A stretch of DNA of 34,253 nucleotides, taken from contig VMGQ01000006.1 in NCBI GenBank assembly GCA_007376635.1, positions 1-34,253 of the forward strand, written 5' to 3'. The stretch comes from Candidatus Peregrinibacteria bacterium Greene1014_49 (GTDB lineage: Bacteria; Patescibacteriota; Gracilibacteria; Peribacterales; Peribacteraceae). Made by a program: the position numbers and the translations under genes. Positions 1 through 9,060 of the stretch are shown one piece after another; the first letter of the stretch is position 1, and the number at the start of each line of letters is the position of its first letter. Below the pieces are notes generated by a model that saw only the letters and a program-made list of their open reading frames with translations, did not search any database and was not told where the DNA came from.

Positions 1-2
1 TC

Positions 3-602
3 CATGCCATCCGCGCCGCGCAGCTGGATCTTGCGGAAGTGGCAGTCGTTCTCGGCCCACGAGTCCTACGCGGTTGCCGTGCCAAAAAAATCGATCAATC
101 CATTGATCGCACATTCGACAGTCCGAAGTTTCCGCCGCTTGCGGAATTCAATATCGAAGTGAAACTTCACCCATGGCGCTTTGTCCGCAGAAAACGAACG
201 CTCGAATGCCGTCCGAAATTTGATCCCAATGTGGTCTTGCTTACCCTCCACCCGGGGCTACGCGAAGAATATTTTCATGCAGTTCTTGCAAGCAATCCCC
301 ATGGAATCGTGCTGCGTACCTACGGCCCGGGAATGCTTTCCGAAGGCGTCATTCCTTGGCTCAAGGAAGCTACCGCAAAGGGAATTCCCATTGTCATTAC
401 CTCGCAGCTCGTGCGCGGCACAGTGGATCTTCACCGCTACAGGAAACAATTAACTCTTGAGCGCATTGGTGTGATCAGCGGGAAAAATATGACCTTTGAA
501 TGCGCGATTGTGAAACTGATGTGGGCTCTTGGACAGACAAAAAATCCGAAGAGATTACAGGAAATTATCGAGAAGAGCTTGGTGGGAGAACTCGACGAGT
601 GA
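3..602 (+). CDS. L-asparaginase type I / GatD-like, C-terminal part (5' truncated by window)
   Basis: Open frame runs off the left edge: HAIRAAQLDLAEVAVVLGPRVLRGCRAKKID...FDSPKFPPLAEFN...GIVLRTYGPG...IPIVITSQLVRGTVDLHRY, typical of the asparaginase/GatD family. Confidence 0.9.
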   Translation, partial: HAIRAAQLDLAEVAVVLGPRVLRGCRAKKIDQSIDRTFDSPKFPPLAEFNIEVKLHPWRFVRRKRTLECRPKFDPNVVLLTLHPGLREEYFHAVLASNPHGIVLRTYGPGMLSEGVIPWLKEATAKGIPIVITSQLVRGTVDLHRYRKQLTLERIGVISGKNMTFECAIVKLMWALGQTKNPKRLQEIIEKSLVGELDE

Positions 603-644
603 TCGGGAGATCGTGAGGTCGTGAGATGGTGGTTCGTATTACGA

Positions 645-794
645 TTATCTTTCCTCTTGTTCTCCCTCCTTCTCTTCCTCAATCTCTGTCAGCTTTTTCC
701 CAATGATGGAGCTGATCGCTGCACCTAAAATAAATCCGACAATCAGGCGCTTCACCTGCTTTTCTGGTTTTGGCCGCTTGCGGAAAAGTCCCAT
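645..794 (-). CDS. small single-TM protein with basic N-terminus and acidic C-terminus
   Basis: MGLFRKRPKPEKQVKRLIVGFILGAAISSIIGKKLTEIEEEKEGEQEER; one hydrophobic segment; TGCTACACT extended -10-like sequence upstream. Confidence 0.5.
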   Translation of the reverse strand: MGLFRKRPKPEKQVKRLIVGFILGAAISSIIGKKLTEIEEEKEGEQEER

Positions 795-923
795 AGCGAC
801 GGATAGTGTAGCAGGTGTTACGCTCTTGAACAAAAAAAATGTTCAATGATTGGGAACAATCCCTAATAATAGCCAATTCCAGCCACCAATTTCGAAGCGG
901 AAGATCGCGATTTTCCGCTCCTC

Positions 924-2296
924 TCAAAGATCATGTATTTCCGGATATGCCCCCAAATGCTTGAGAACTATTTCCTCCACTTCCTGCAATTTCTCCCGAC
1001 TCCTTGCCTCCATGCAAATGGAAATACACGGGGAAGTATTACTCTGCCGGATTCCCGCCCATGCCCCTTCTCCAAAATCAATCCGCACGCCGTCTAATGT
1101 ATTTACTGGATAGTGTTTTTTGAAATATTCGGTTATGGATGTGATGATTGCTCCTTTGCGGTCATCGGGACAGTGGGGACGACGTTCGTGAGCTTGGAAT
1201 ACCTTCGGGAAATTTTGGAATAGTTCTGAGAAATTTGGGGAGTTGCTGGTTGCTGGTTGCTGGTTGCTAAGTATTTTTACTATTCTCAATGCTGCGACCA
1301 GCGCATCATCGAATCCGTAGTAATCCTCTTCACAGAAGAAATGCCCCGATTGCTCGCCGCCGAGCTTTGCGCCGTGCTCTCGCATCGTATGCTCTACAAA
1401 CGAATGTCCGACTTTACACATCACGGGTTTGCCGCCGTATTTTTTGATTTCCGTTTCGAGAATCGAAGAATTGCTCACTGTGAAAACGACAGGGGAGCCG
1501 GGATGGCGATTCCTTTCTCATCGACGATGCCAAGTCGATCTCCATCTCCATCAAAGGCAAGACCGAGATTCGCTTTTTCTTTGCGTACGGTTTCTTGCAA
1601 ATCTTTGAGTGTACTGTGTTTGCTCGGATCCGCTGGGTGATTTGGGAAATTCCCATCGGGCTCGGTAAATAACTCAATGACACGGGCTCCAGTATTTTTC
1701 AAAACTTTCACATACACCGGACCTGCGACTCCATTTCCACAATCCACAACCACTGTCATTCCTCTCCCAATCCCTCCAAACATTTTTTGAAGATGCTCTA
1801 TGTACGGAGTAATCGCATCAATGTTTTCGGTTGCTGGTTGCTGGTTGCTGGTTGCTGACACCTCTTTCCTCTTTCCTTTTTGCTCTATACTTTCGCGAAG
1901 ACGCTGCAAATTCTCCCCCGCAAACGCTTCCGCATCCTTGAGCTGCAACTTGATCCCGTTATCGTGCCCTGGATTATGCGATGCCGTGATCTGTGCTCCG
2001 CCATCGAGTTCTAATCTACAGATCGTAAAGTAATTCAACGGACTCGGCGTCTCTCCCATATCGAGAACTCTGCAACCAGCAACCTGCAACCCATTGTTCA
2101 ATGCTTCGAGCAACGCAGGACTGCTCACTCGTGCGTCCCGTCCAACAACAATCTTTGGGTGTGCATTCCCGCTTCGTTTTTTCACCTCTTCCCCAAATGC
2201 TATGCCGATAAGGGTTGCCGCTTCCTCTGTAATCTGCTCACCGGCACGGCCTCGAATGTCATAAGCCCGAAAAATGCGAGGGTCGATTTTTGGCAT
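924..2296 (-). pseudogene. phosphomannomutase/phosphoglucomutase, interrupted by frameshift with apparent ~50 bp deletion near 1495-1515
   Basis: N-part (1475..2296) has TASHNPGHDNGIK and FDGDGDRLGIVDEKG; C-part (924..1478 frame) has GGEQSGH and RQSNTSP. Between VDEKG and NRHPGSPVVFTVSNSS the usual ~17-residue helix is absent and the frame changes. Confidence 0.8.
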
Positions 2297-2314
2297 GAGA
2301 TTAGCTCAATTCTA

Positions 2315-2323
2315 TGATATAAT
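2315..2323 (+). promoter_or_regulatory. extended -10 (TGA-TATAAT) of the phosphorylase gene
   Basis: tgatataat at 2315-2323, 7 nt before ATG at 2331. Confidence 0.6.
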
Positions 2324-2330
2324 GATACGA

Positions 2331-3995
2331 ATGCCAAAAAGTCCCCTCACTGTCGCGTACTTCACAATGGAAATCGGGCTGGAGAGCCGTATGCCCACGT
2401 TTGCAGGGGGTCTCGGGATGCTTGCCGCCGACATCATGCGTTCTGCAGCCGATACGGGCGTCGTCGCCGCATGTGTCACGATCTGCTGGCAGCACGGCTA
2501 CATGCGTCAGACGATTCATAGCAACGGGACGCAGCGGTATGATCCCGTGTCGTGGAATCCGCCACAGATCCTTCGCAAAGCTTCCGAGCAGGTGACGGTG
2601 CAGTGCGAAGGAAGGACGGTGCATGTGGGGGCGTGGATCTATGATCTTCAAGGATCATCCGTAACCATTCCCATTATTTTCCTCGACACGGATCTCTCCG
2701 AAAATGCAGCGGAAGACCGGCAAATCACCAGTCACTTATATGGCGGAGACGGAGCAATGCGCTTAAAGCAGGAAATCGTTCTTGGCATTGGTGGCGTGAA
2801 GATGCTGCGGACAATGGGATATAGCGATATCCGCACGTTTCATATGAACGAAGGCCATGCGGCTTTTCTCACTCTGGAACTGCTCCGAGAGCGCAACTGG
2901 AATAACGATGACGTGAAGCGTTCCTGCGCATTCACCACACACACTCCCGTTGCTGCCGGTCACGACGTCTTTGATTACGACTTGGCATTCAGGATCGCAG
3001 GGGATCAGCTGCCGTGGCATATCCGCAGCATCGCGGGCAAGGATCGCCTCTCCATGACGGAGCTTGCCATCCGTATGAGTCGCTACACCTGCGGCGTTTC
3101 CAAAGTCCATGGAGAGGTTTCCCGCAGAATGTTTCCGTGGGCGACTGTCGATACGATCACCAATGGCGTGCATCATGTCCACTGGACCGCTCCGGAATTC
3201 CAGAATCTCTATGATTCCTACATTCACGGGTGGCGGCAAAGCCCGCAGCTTCTTGCGGAAAAGTGCCGGGAACTTCCGGATGACCAGCTCTGGAAGATGC
3301 ATCAGCTTGCCAAAGATCGCCTCATTGCTCATGCAAACCAATTCACTGATGTTCCTTTAGATCCTCATAGATTAACAATCGCCAGCGCGCGTCGTGTGGT
3401 TTCCTACAAGCGCCCGGAACTCCTCTATACCAACTTGGAGCGCCTGCGCGAAGTGTGCCAGGGCAAAGTGCAGATCATTCACGCGGGGAACGCACATGCC
3501 CAAGATCCCTTTGGACAAGGGGTGATCCAGCGCATGATCGAGCGGAGCAAGAAGCTCAGAGACAGCGTACGGATTGTCTATGTACCCAACTACAATCCCG
3601 ATCTTGCATCTCTTCTCACAGGAGGCGCTGATGTCTGGCTCAATACGCCGATGCGTCTCCATGAAGCCTCCGGGACTTCCGGCATGAAGGCCTGCGTGAA
3701 CGGCGTGCTGAATTTCTCCACGCTCGACGGCTGGTGGATCGAAGCCTTTGCGATGGATCCCGAAGCGGGATGGAGGATAGGGCCCCTCGCCTCTGCCTTA
3801 CCCGATGCCGAGGAAACGACGCATGTGGATGCCGAAGATCTCTACACACAGCTCCAATACGAAGTGATTCCGGAATTTGAGTATGAAAACCACGTTCGAT
3901 GGATTCGGAGAATGAAGAGAAGCATTGGATTGATCGGGTATTTCAATACGCACCGGTGCGTGGGGGAGTACAGAGAAAAAGCGTGGAAACATTGA
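2331..3995 (+). CDS. glgP: alpha-glucan (glycogen/maltodextrin) phosphorylase, GT35 family
   Basis: MPKSPLTVAYFTMEIGLESRMPTFAGGLG..., HMNEGHAAFLTLELLRE, ...RLHEASGTSGMKACVNGVLNFSTLDGWWIEA. Start chosen at 2331, 7 nt after a TGATATAAT extended -10. Confidence 0.93.
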   Translation: MPKSPLTVAYFTMEIGLESRMPTFAGGLGMLAADIMRSAADTGVVAACVTICWQHGYMRQTIHSNGTQRYDPVSWNPPQILRKASEQVTVQCEGRTVHVGAWIYDLQGSSVTIPIIFLDTDLSENAAEDRQITSHLYGGDGAMRLKQEIVLGIGGVKMLRTMGYSDIRTFHMNEGHAAFLTLELLRERNWNNDDVKRSCAFTTHTPVAAGHDVFDYDLAFRIAGDQLPWHIRSIAGKDRLSMTELAIRMSRYTCGVSKVHGEVSRRMFPWATVDTITNGVHHVHWTAPEFQNLYDSYIHGWRQSPQLLAEKCRELPDDQLWKMHQLAKDRLIAHANQFTDVPLDPHRLTIASARRVVSYKRPELLYTNLERLREVCQGKVQIIHAGNAHAQDPFGQGVIQRMIERSKKLRDSVRIVYVPNYNPDLASLLTGGADVWLNTPMRLHEASGTSGMKACVNGVLNFSTLDGWWIEAFAMDPEAGWRIGPLASALPDAEETTHVDAEDLYTQLQYEVIPEFEYENHVRWIRRMKRSIGLIGYFNTHRCVGEYREKAWKH

Positions 3996-4017
3996 GGGGT
4001 GGAGAGAGCCGTATTTG

Positions 4018-5460
4018 TTATACGGCTGCCATTGCAGGAACCATTCCTTTCATCCGTTGCAGTGGCTCCTCATCGATGGGACCGCCGAGAAAATGGTCTT
4101 CGTTATATATACTCCGCAGAGCATCGCGAATGTACTGCGGATCCATTTGTTCCAGTTTTGCCATGATCTCTATTAAGAGTTTTGGTTGAAACTCGAGAAG
4201 AGATTCTGTATTGGTACAAGCTTGCCACAGGCGACCCAGTGTCGTTGTTGATACTTTAGTTTTTACATGACGGATCATTCCGGTTTTTTGCGCCAAGAGG
4301 AGAGTGCCGATATGTGCGACTTCGCGGCTTGGAAACAATGCTGAAGAGAATGCGTAGCCGTCTGCTCCTTCTTCAGTGACATCATCAATTTCGATGGTTG
4401 TACGCCACGCAGAAAGGATAGTCCTTGGATCAGCACTCAAGACCGCTGCCGTCATCTCTGCCGCAAGTTCGTCCAGGCTGGTAGCGAATACTTCTCTTTC
4501 GTATTCATCCTCTGCGCTATCGATATAGGTACGAAGCACACTCTTTGGCTTGAGAAATCTTTCCATTTTTTCCAATGGACTGCACGGCCAATTCTTCAAT
4601 CCAAAACGCAGGTCAGTGACTGCATGACGCACTTCATGCAAGAGGGTTGCGTGGACATTATCTGGAAGCCACTCGGTATCCGGATTGTTGTACAGCGATT
4701 TGACGCGTCGCGCGTGTCGACCCCTTGCATCACCGACAAATGCGGGCTCTTGTGGGTTCCTCCGAAAATTCCGCAGAGAAAGATAATGCTGATGCAGGAG
4801 ATCTGTGGGCATCACCACGCTCCGCGTATACAGATCGTAATGAGGATAGTAGGATTGTGCTTTACCGCGCGCAGAGAGGAGTTGCACAAATGTGATGGGT
4901 ACAGAAATATCCGGGAAGGATACCGTTCCACGTGACTGTACATCGTACACACCCATGGTGGTCATGGGCATTTGTTCTTGTCTTTGTGGAAGGGCGATGA
5001 CTCCTTGCTGTGGGTGCGTTGCATAGGTCAACTGCAAGTCATGAGGAGCAAGCAATCTTGTATTTATCACCATTAACACTTCCGCGATCTTTCTCAATCG
5101 GGCAGATGATCGAGAGTCTATTGCGTCTCCCGATGATGATTCCTCTTCAGATGACCTCATGTCCATACCCCGTTTCCTGAGTATTTGCCTCACCATTTCC
5201 CATGCAGCATCATCGCCATTGCATGCATCCTCAAGGAGTGGAAGGAGCGTGTGAGCCGCCCAGCGGAGAGTATCAGTGCGCTCACTGCGTTCTTCCGACG
5301 GCGCAGCAGGTTGCTGCACGATGTACGTGCATGCCCCTGCAACATCCTCTGTCAATTGTGGAACGACTCCAGCAGAAGGTTGTTCCTTTGTCGTCACACC
5401 TTGGATCTTCTCCATTGATCTTGAGCCGGGTTCCTGTCGCATACTGTCCGCCATACGCAC
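4018..5460 (-). CDS. uncharacterised protein with HExxH zinc-metallopeptidase-like motif
   Basis: 480-aa ORF; NVHATLLHEVRHAVTDLRFG contains HEVRH, followed by DELAAEM as possible third ligand region. Promoter TTGATC-18-TAGTAT upstream on the minus strand. Confidence 0.7.
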   Translation of the reverse strand: MRMADSMRQEPGSRSMEKIQGVTTKEQPSAGVVPQLTEDVAGACTYIVQQPAAPSEERSERTDTLRWAAHTLLPLLEDACNGDDAAWEMVRQILRKRGMDMRSSEEESSSGDAIDSRSSARLRKIAEVLMVINTRLLAPHDLQLTYATHPQQGVIALPQRQEQMPMTTMGVYDVQSRGTVSFPDISVPITFVQLLSARGKAQSYYPHYDLYTRSVVMPTDLLHQHYLSLRNFRRNPQEPAFVGDARGRHARRVKSLYNNPDTEWLPDNVHATLLHEVRHAVTDLRFGLKNWPCSPLEKMERFLKPKSVLRTYIDSAEDEYEREVFATSLDELAAEMTAAVLSADPRTILSAWRTTIEIDDVTEEGADGYAFSSALFPSREVAHIGTLLLAQKTGMIRHVKTKVSTTTLGRLWQACTNTESLLEFQPKLLIEIMAKLEQMDPQYIRDALRSIYNEDHFLGGPIDEEPLQRMKGMVPAMAAV

Positions 5461-5570
5461 GATGAATACTATGTATCATTTTTACGATTGATCAAGGTTA
5501 TTGGATAGAAAATGATCACAACGTACGGAGATCAGTTTTTTCTCATTGCTATGGGACGTAGGATGGATCT

Positions 5571-6431
5571 ATGCAATCGGATCTCCAGATCGTCGGCATC
5601 CTCAATGTCACCCCAGATTCCTATTATGACGGAGGAATGTGGAATGCCGTTGGTGCGGCCTTGAAGCGTGCAAAGGAGATGCTCAAAGAAGGTGCAGATT
5701 GGATCGAGATCGGCGGGGAATCGACGGGTCCGAAGTCGAAGGATGTTTCTCTTGAGCAAGAGTTGGCACGCGTTATTCCCGTCATTGATGCGATCCATAA
5801 GAAATTTCCGGAAGCGAAGCTTTCCGTCGATACCTATAAATCGGCTATTGCGCGAGAGGCGATTGCTGCTGGGGTAACGATGGTCAATGACGTGACGGCT
5901 GGGAGGGGGGACGCTGAGATGTTTGGAACCATTGCTCAATCGCAAATCGCCCATTCGAATATCTCAGGGCAGGCAAATCGCAAATCGCAAATACCGTTGC
6001 TGGTCTTGATGTATTCCAAAGATTCCACCCCGCGGACAACTATTGCAGAAACGCAATACAAAGACGTTGTCGCAACCATCCGCGCATTCCTGAAAGCGCG
6101 CCGTGATGCAGCAATTGCCGCAGGGATTCCGGCAGATCGCATTATCCTCGATCCAGGTCTTGGGCATTTTGTCAGCAGTATTCCCAAATATTCGTATGAG
6201 ATCCTTGCACGTTTATCAGAGTTCAAAGATCTCGATTGTCCTTTGTTTATAAGCCCCTCGCGCAAATCATTTCTTGCAGGATCAGAGAATCTACCGGTGT
6301 CCGAACGCCTGCCAGCGACGATTGCCGCTTCCATGATTGCTGCATTGAACGGTGCAAGGTATATCCGAACGCACGATGTCGCAGATATCCGCAGAGCGTG
6401 TGCAGTCATTGAGCAACTGTCACAAGCATAA
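5571..6431 (+). CDS. folP: dihydropteroate synthase with in-frame heptad-repeat insertion
   Basis: QIVGILNVTPDSYYDGG, IEIGGESTGPKSKDVS, LSVDTYKSAIAREAIAAGVTMVNDVT, ILDPGLGHF, FISPSRKSFL. Confidence 0.93.
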   Translation: MQSDLQIVGILNVTPDSYYDGGMWNAVGAALKRAKEMLKEGADWIEIGGESTGPKSKDVSLEQELARVIPVIDAIHKKFPEAKLSVDTYKSAIAREAIAAGVTMVNDVTAGRGDAEMFGTIAQSQIAHSNISGQANRKSQIPLLVLMYSKDSTPRTTIAETQYKDVVATIRAFLKARRDAAIAAGIPADRIILDPGLGHFVSSIPKYSYEILARLSEFKDLDCPLFISPSRKSFLAGSENLPVSERLPATIAASMIAALNGARYIRTHDVADIRRACAVIEQLSQA

Positions 6432-6437
6432 AGCGTG

Positions 6438-6465
6438 GTAGGGGCATAGCGCGCTATGCCCCTAC
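6438..6465. repeat. 28-bp perfect palindrome GTAGGGGCATAGCGCGCTATGCCCCTAC
   Basis: Exactly self-complementary; lies between convergent folP and the 6492 minus gene. Confidence 0.95.
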
Positions 6466-6491
6466 AAGAACTGGCAATTTCACATCTTTTT

Positions 6492-7349
6492 CTATACTAG
6501 GCTCGTGAGCAGATACACGATTCCCCCGCTGGCGAAGATAATGATGAGGCCGATGCCAACTCTGAGAATGAGTGTTTTTGCTTTCGTGTATTGTTCTTCA
6601 CGTCCGATATTGACGACCATGAGGACACCCGCGTAGACGATCATTCCGAAGGCGATTGCGCCTGCGAAGGCGATGATTTTCGTCACGGTCGAAAGGAGGA
6701 GATTGATTATGTTTGTGGGACTGCCGCTGGCGATTCCCGTTCCGAGAGAGATGCGGGAAAACACGAGAATGAACCCTGCAACAACAAAGAGCACCGTACG
6801 TCGCAGCTGAGCAACACCATCTTCGGATCCAAAATTGGCGATGGCGCGGATCCCGCTGATGATGATCATGATGACGCAGAGGATGCCGAGCGGGACTTCG
6901 AGGAATGCGACGAGCCCCAAGGCTTCCGTTTGAATGTTTGTTGCAGAACCGGTTGGATTGCTGAGAATGGAAGAGCCTCCAGGAGCAAGAGTGGCCGGAT
7001 CAACGCTGAAGGTGTTGGAAATCAGTGACGAGGCGAAGATGCTTGCCAAATTAATCAGTGCAAGTCCCGCAAGACTACTGAGAAATACCCTTCTTGCCAT
7101 CGTCGTTTGCTGTTCATTTCCACTGATTGCCAGGAAGAATCCGGATATCGTCATTGCGAGCAGTGCGGCTCCTGCCACAAGGGGAATAAAACTTTCGGCG
7201 ACGGATTTCACGATGCCACCGAAATTCCCACCGCCCGCGGAAAGTGTGGGACCCACGGCAGCGATTGCACCACTCACATCCATTGCGAGCGCGGAATCTC
7301 CCCAAAGCGTTGCGAGAATGATGCCGGTGAGGAATGCGAGAGAGGTCAT
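6492..7349 (-). CDS. multi-TM protein, VirB2/TrbC (T4SS pilin)-like modules
   Basis: Signal-like N-terminus, then three hydrophobic units: ISGFFLAISGNEQQTTMARRVFLSSLAGLALI..., ISGIRAIANFGSEDGVAQLRRTVLFVVAGFILV..., YAGVLMVVNIGREEQYTKAKTLILRVGIGLIIIF. Confidence 0.65.
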   Translation of the reverse strand: MTSLAFLTGIILATLWGDSALAMDVSGAIAAVGPTLSAGGGNFGGIVKSVAESFIPLVAGAALLAMTISGFFLAISGNEQQTTMARRVFLSSLAGLALINLASIFASSLISNTFSVDPATLAPGGSSILSNPTGSATNIQTEALGLVAFLEVPLGILCVIMIIISGIRAIANFGSEDGVAQLRRTVLFVVAGFILVFSRISLGTGIASGSPTNIINLLLSTVTKIIAFAGAIAFGMIVYAGVLMVVNIGREEQYTKAKTLILRVGIGLIIIFASGGIVYLLTSLV

Positions 7350-8159
7350 TTAGAAGAAGATGCTGAGAATGGTGTACGAGGCCATGACGACAATGATCGC
7401 GACGGCCGTCGTAATGATGATTTTCTTCGATCGATCTTTCAGCTGTTCGTCTCCGGAAACAACAAGGAAGAAGCCGGCAACGACGATGCACGCGACAGAG
7501 AGCGCTCCGAAAATCGTGATAATAAAGCTGCCGATGCCGGTGAGTTCCGTACCGAAGAGTACATTGCTTGGTGCGATAGGAGCACCTGTGATGGAGTCGA
7601 AACCAAATGCATTTACCGCTACGCCTGCAAGGAGCACTGCTGTGAGTCCGATGATTCCCTTGATCAGTCCCTGTCGCGCTGATCCTGCCGCGCTATCATC
7701 TTGTGCGGTAATGAGACGTGCCCCTTGGAAAGCGATGTTGATGGTGAGTGCTGCTCCGACCATGAAAAAGAAGAAGTTCTTCATAGGGACGAGAATACTT
7801 GCGATCATGGATCCAGGGGCTGCCACGGCGGAAGTTGCCGGAACCATTGCCGCAATGAATGAGGCTCCCACAACCAGTACCGCGCCGAAGATTACATGAA
7901 GGTAGGAGTTACGGACTTCCGTCGAAGAGCTTTCATCCGCTCCACTCACCGTGAGTTTCAAGCTGTAGAAAATCAGCACGCCTGTCGCGATGCCTAGTGT
8001 CGCTCCGGCAATCCCTTGGGCTATCTTACCCACGTAGGTGGGGAAGAATGTCGCAGTAGGGCATGGGAAACCTGCAACGGGACATGGATTGAATGCGGCC
8101 GCGGATGCGTGGGTAATGAGTGCCGACGCCAATTCGTTCAGAAGATTGAGAATGGCCAT
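7350..8159 (-). CDS. multi-TM protein, VirB2/TrbC-like modules, paralogue of the 6492 gene
   Basis: Stop TAA abuts next ATG. Units: LKLTVSGADESSSTEVRNSYLHVIFGAVLVV, FQGARLITAQDDSAAGSARQGLIKGIIGLTAVL, AGFFLVVSGDEQLKDRSKKIIITTAVAIIVV. Start 8159 preceded by TGC-TATAAT. Confidence 0.65.
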   Translation of the reverse strand: MAILNLLNELASALITHASAAAFNPCPVAGFPCPTATFFPTYVGKIAQGIAGATLGIATGVLIFYSLKLTVSGADESSSTEVRNSYLHVIFGAVLVVGASFIAAMVPATSAVAAPGSMIASILVPMKNFFFFMVGAALTINIAFQGARLITAQDDSAAGSARQGLIKGIIGLTAVLLAGVAVNAFGFDSITGAPIAPSNVLFGTELTGIGSFIITIFGALSVACIVVAGFFLVVSGDEQLKDRSKKIIITTAVAIIVVMASYTILSIFF

Positions 8160-8335
8160 AATCCAGTCATTATAGCAGAAATGAGCCAAAGCGGGTAGAT
8201 GGAGATATAGGATTAAATGGCTGAATGGCTAAATGGTTAGGTGATGCTTGCGAACCATTTAGCCATGTAACCATTCAACAACCGCCTATTTTCTTTACAT
8301 CTTCCCCCTATTTCCTTACTCTTTCCGCACTTCCT

Positions 8336-8521
8336 ATGGGTAAACGTCCTACACCAAAGAAACGGCGCGCAAAGAGCGATGGCAATCGTCATCAGGCTAC
8401 CTATGAACGTAAGCAGCTTCTGAAGCTCCGGAATCGTCTTAATTCTCCGTATGGCGTTCCGGCACAGCCGAAGGACAAAGCGGGGAAGGCTTTGAAGGGA
8501 ATTACAAGGATTAAAGCTTAA
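8336..8521 (+). CDS. small basic protein, possibly divergent ribosomal protein bL32
   Basis: MGKRPTPKKRRAKSDGNRHQATYERKQLLKLRNRLNSPYGVPAQPKDKAGKALKGITRIKA; N-terminus resembles bL32 and it precedes nusB-rnc; no zinc cysteines. Confidence 0.45.
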   Translation: MGKRPTPKKRRAKSDGNRHQATYERKQLLKLRNRLNSPYGVPAQPKDKAGKALKGITRIKA

Positions 8522-8539
8522 GAGTCCAATCGTCTGACA

Positions 8540-8571
8540 AATTGAGAATTGAGAATTGAAAATTGAGAATT
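8540..8571. repeat. heptad array (AATTGAG)n, ~4.5 copies; inverted counterpart CATTCTC CATTCTC at 8607-8620
   Basis: aattgag aattgag aattgaa aattgag aatt. Confidence 0.9.
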
Positions 8572-8627
8572 ATGAAGGATACTAGTCTCAGTTCTTGTCT
8601 GTAGGTCATTCTCCATTCTCAATTTCC

Positions 8628-9035
8628 ATGGCTCGCAAGCGTCACCTCTCCCGCATCGCCGTCATGCAAACGCTCTTCGAGCGAGATGGTCGTCCTATTG
8701 ATACCGATGCATCTCTGGATCGTAATTGCGGAGGTCAGAACGGAGAGGCCGATCTGGAATTTGCGAGTACGCTCCTTGCTGGAGTTCTTGAGAAAGAGGA
8801 GGAGATTAAAGCAATGGTACAAACGCATGCACCCGGGTGGACTCTTGACCGCATGGATCCGGTCTCACGTTGTACACTGCTGCTCGGTTGCTTTGAATTG
8901 CTCTTCGGCAATGATGCTCCTCCGGCAGTTGTCATGAATGAAGCGATTGAAATAGCAAAGGAATTTGGGACGCCGGAGAGTGGGAAATTTGTGAATGGCG
9001 TGCTGAATGCGATTGCCCATGGCGAGAAAAAATAG
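8628..9035 (+). CDS. nusB: transcription antitermination factor NusB
   Basis: MARKRHLSRIAVMQTLFERDGR...PVSRCTLLLGCFELLFGNDAPPAVVMNEAIEIAKEFGTPESGKFVNGVLNAI. Confidence 0.92.
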   Translation: MARKRHLSRIAVMQTLFERDGRPIDTDASLDRNCGGQNGEADLEFASTLLAGVLEKEEEIKAMVQTHAPGWTLDRMDPVSRCTLLLGCFELLFGNDAPPAVVMNEAIEIAKEFGTPESGKFVNGVLNAIAHGEKK

Positions 9036-9060
9036 GTATATTTCTCATACACTGAGCACA

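Noticed and set aside
6438-6465. Palindrome as a standard rho-independent terminator
   Set aside because: No U-tract on either side and no loop; a REP-like explanation fits better, though bidirectional termination is not excluded.
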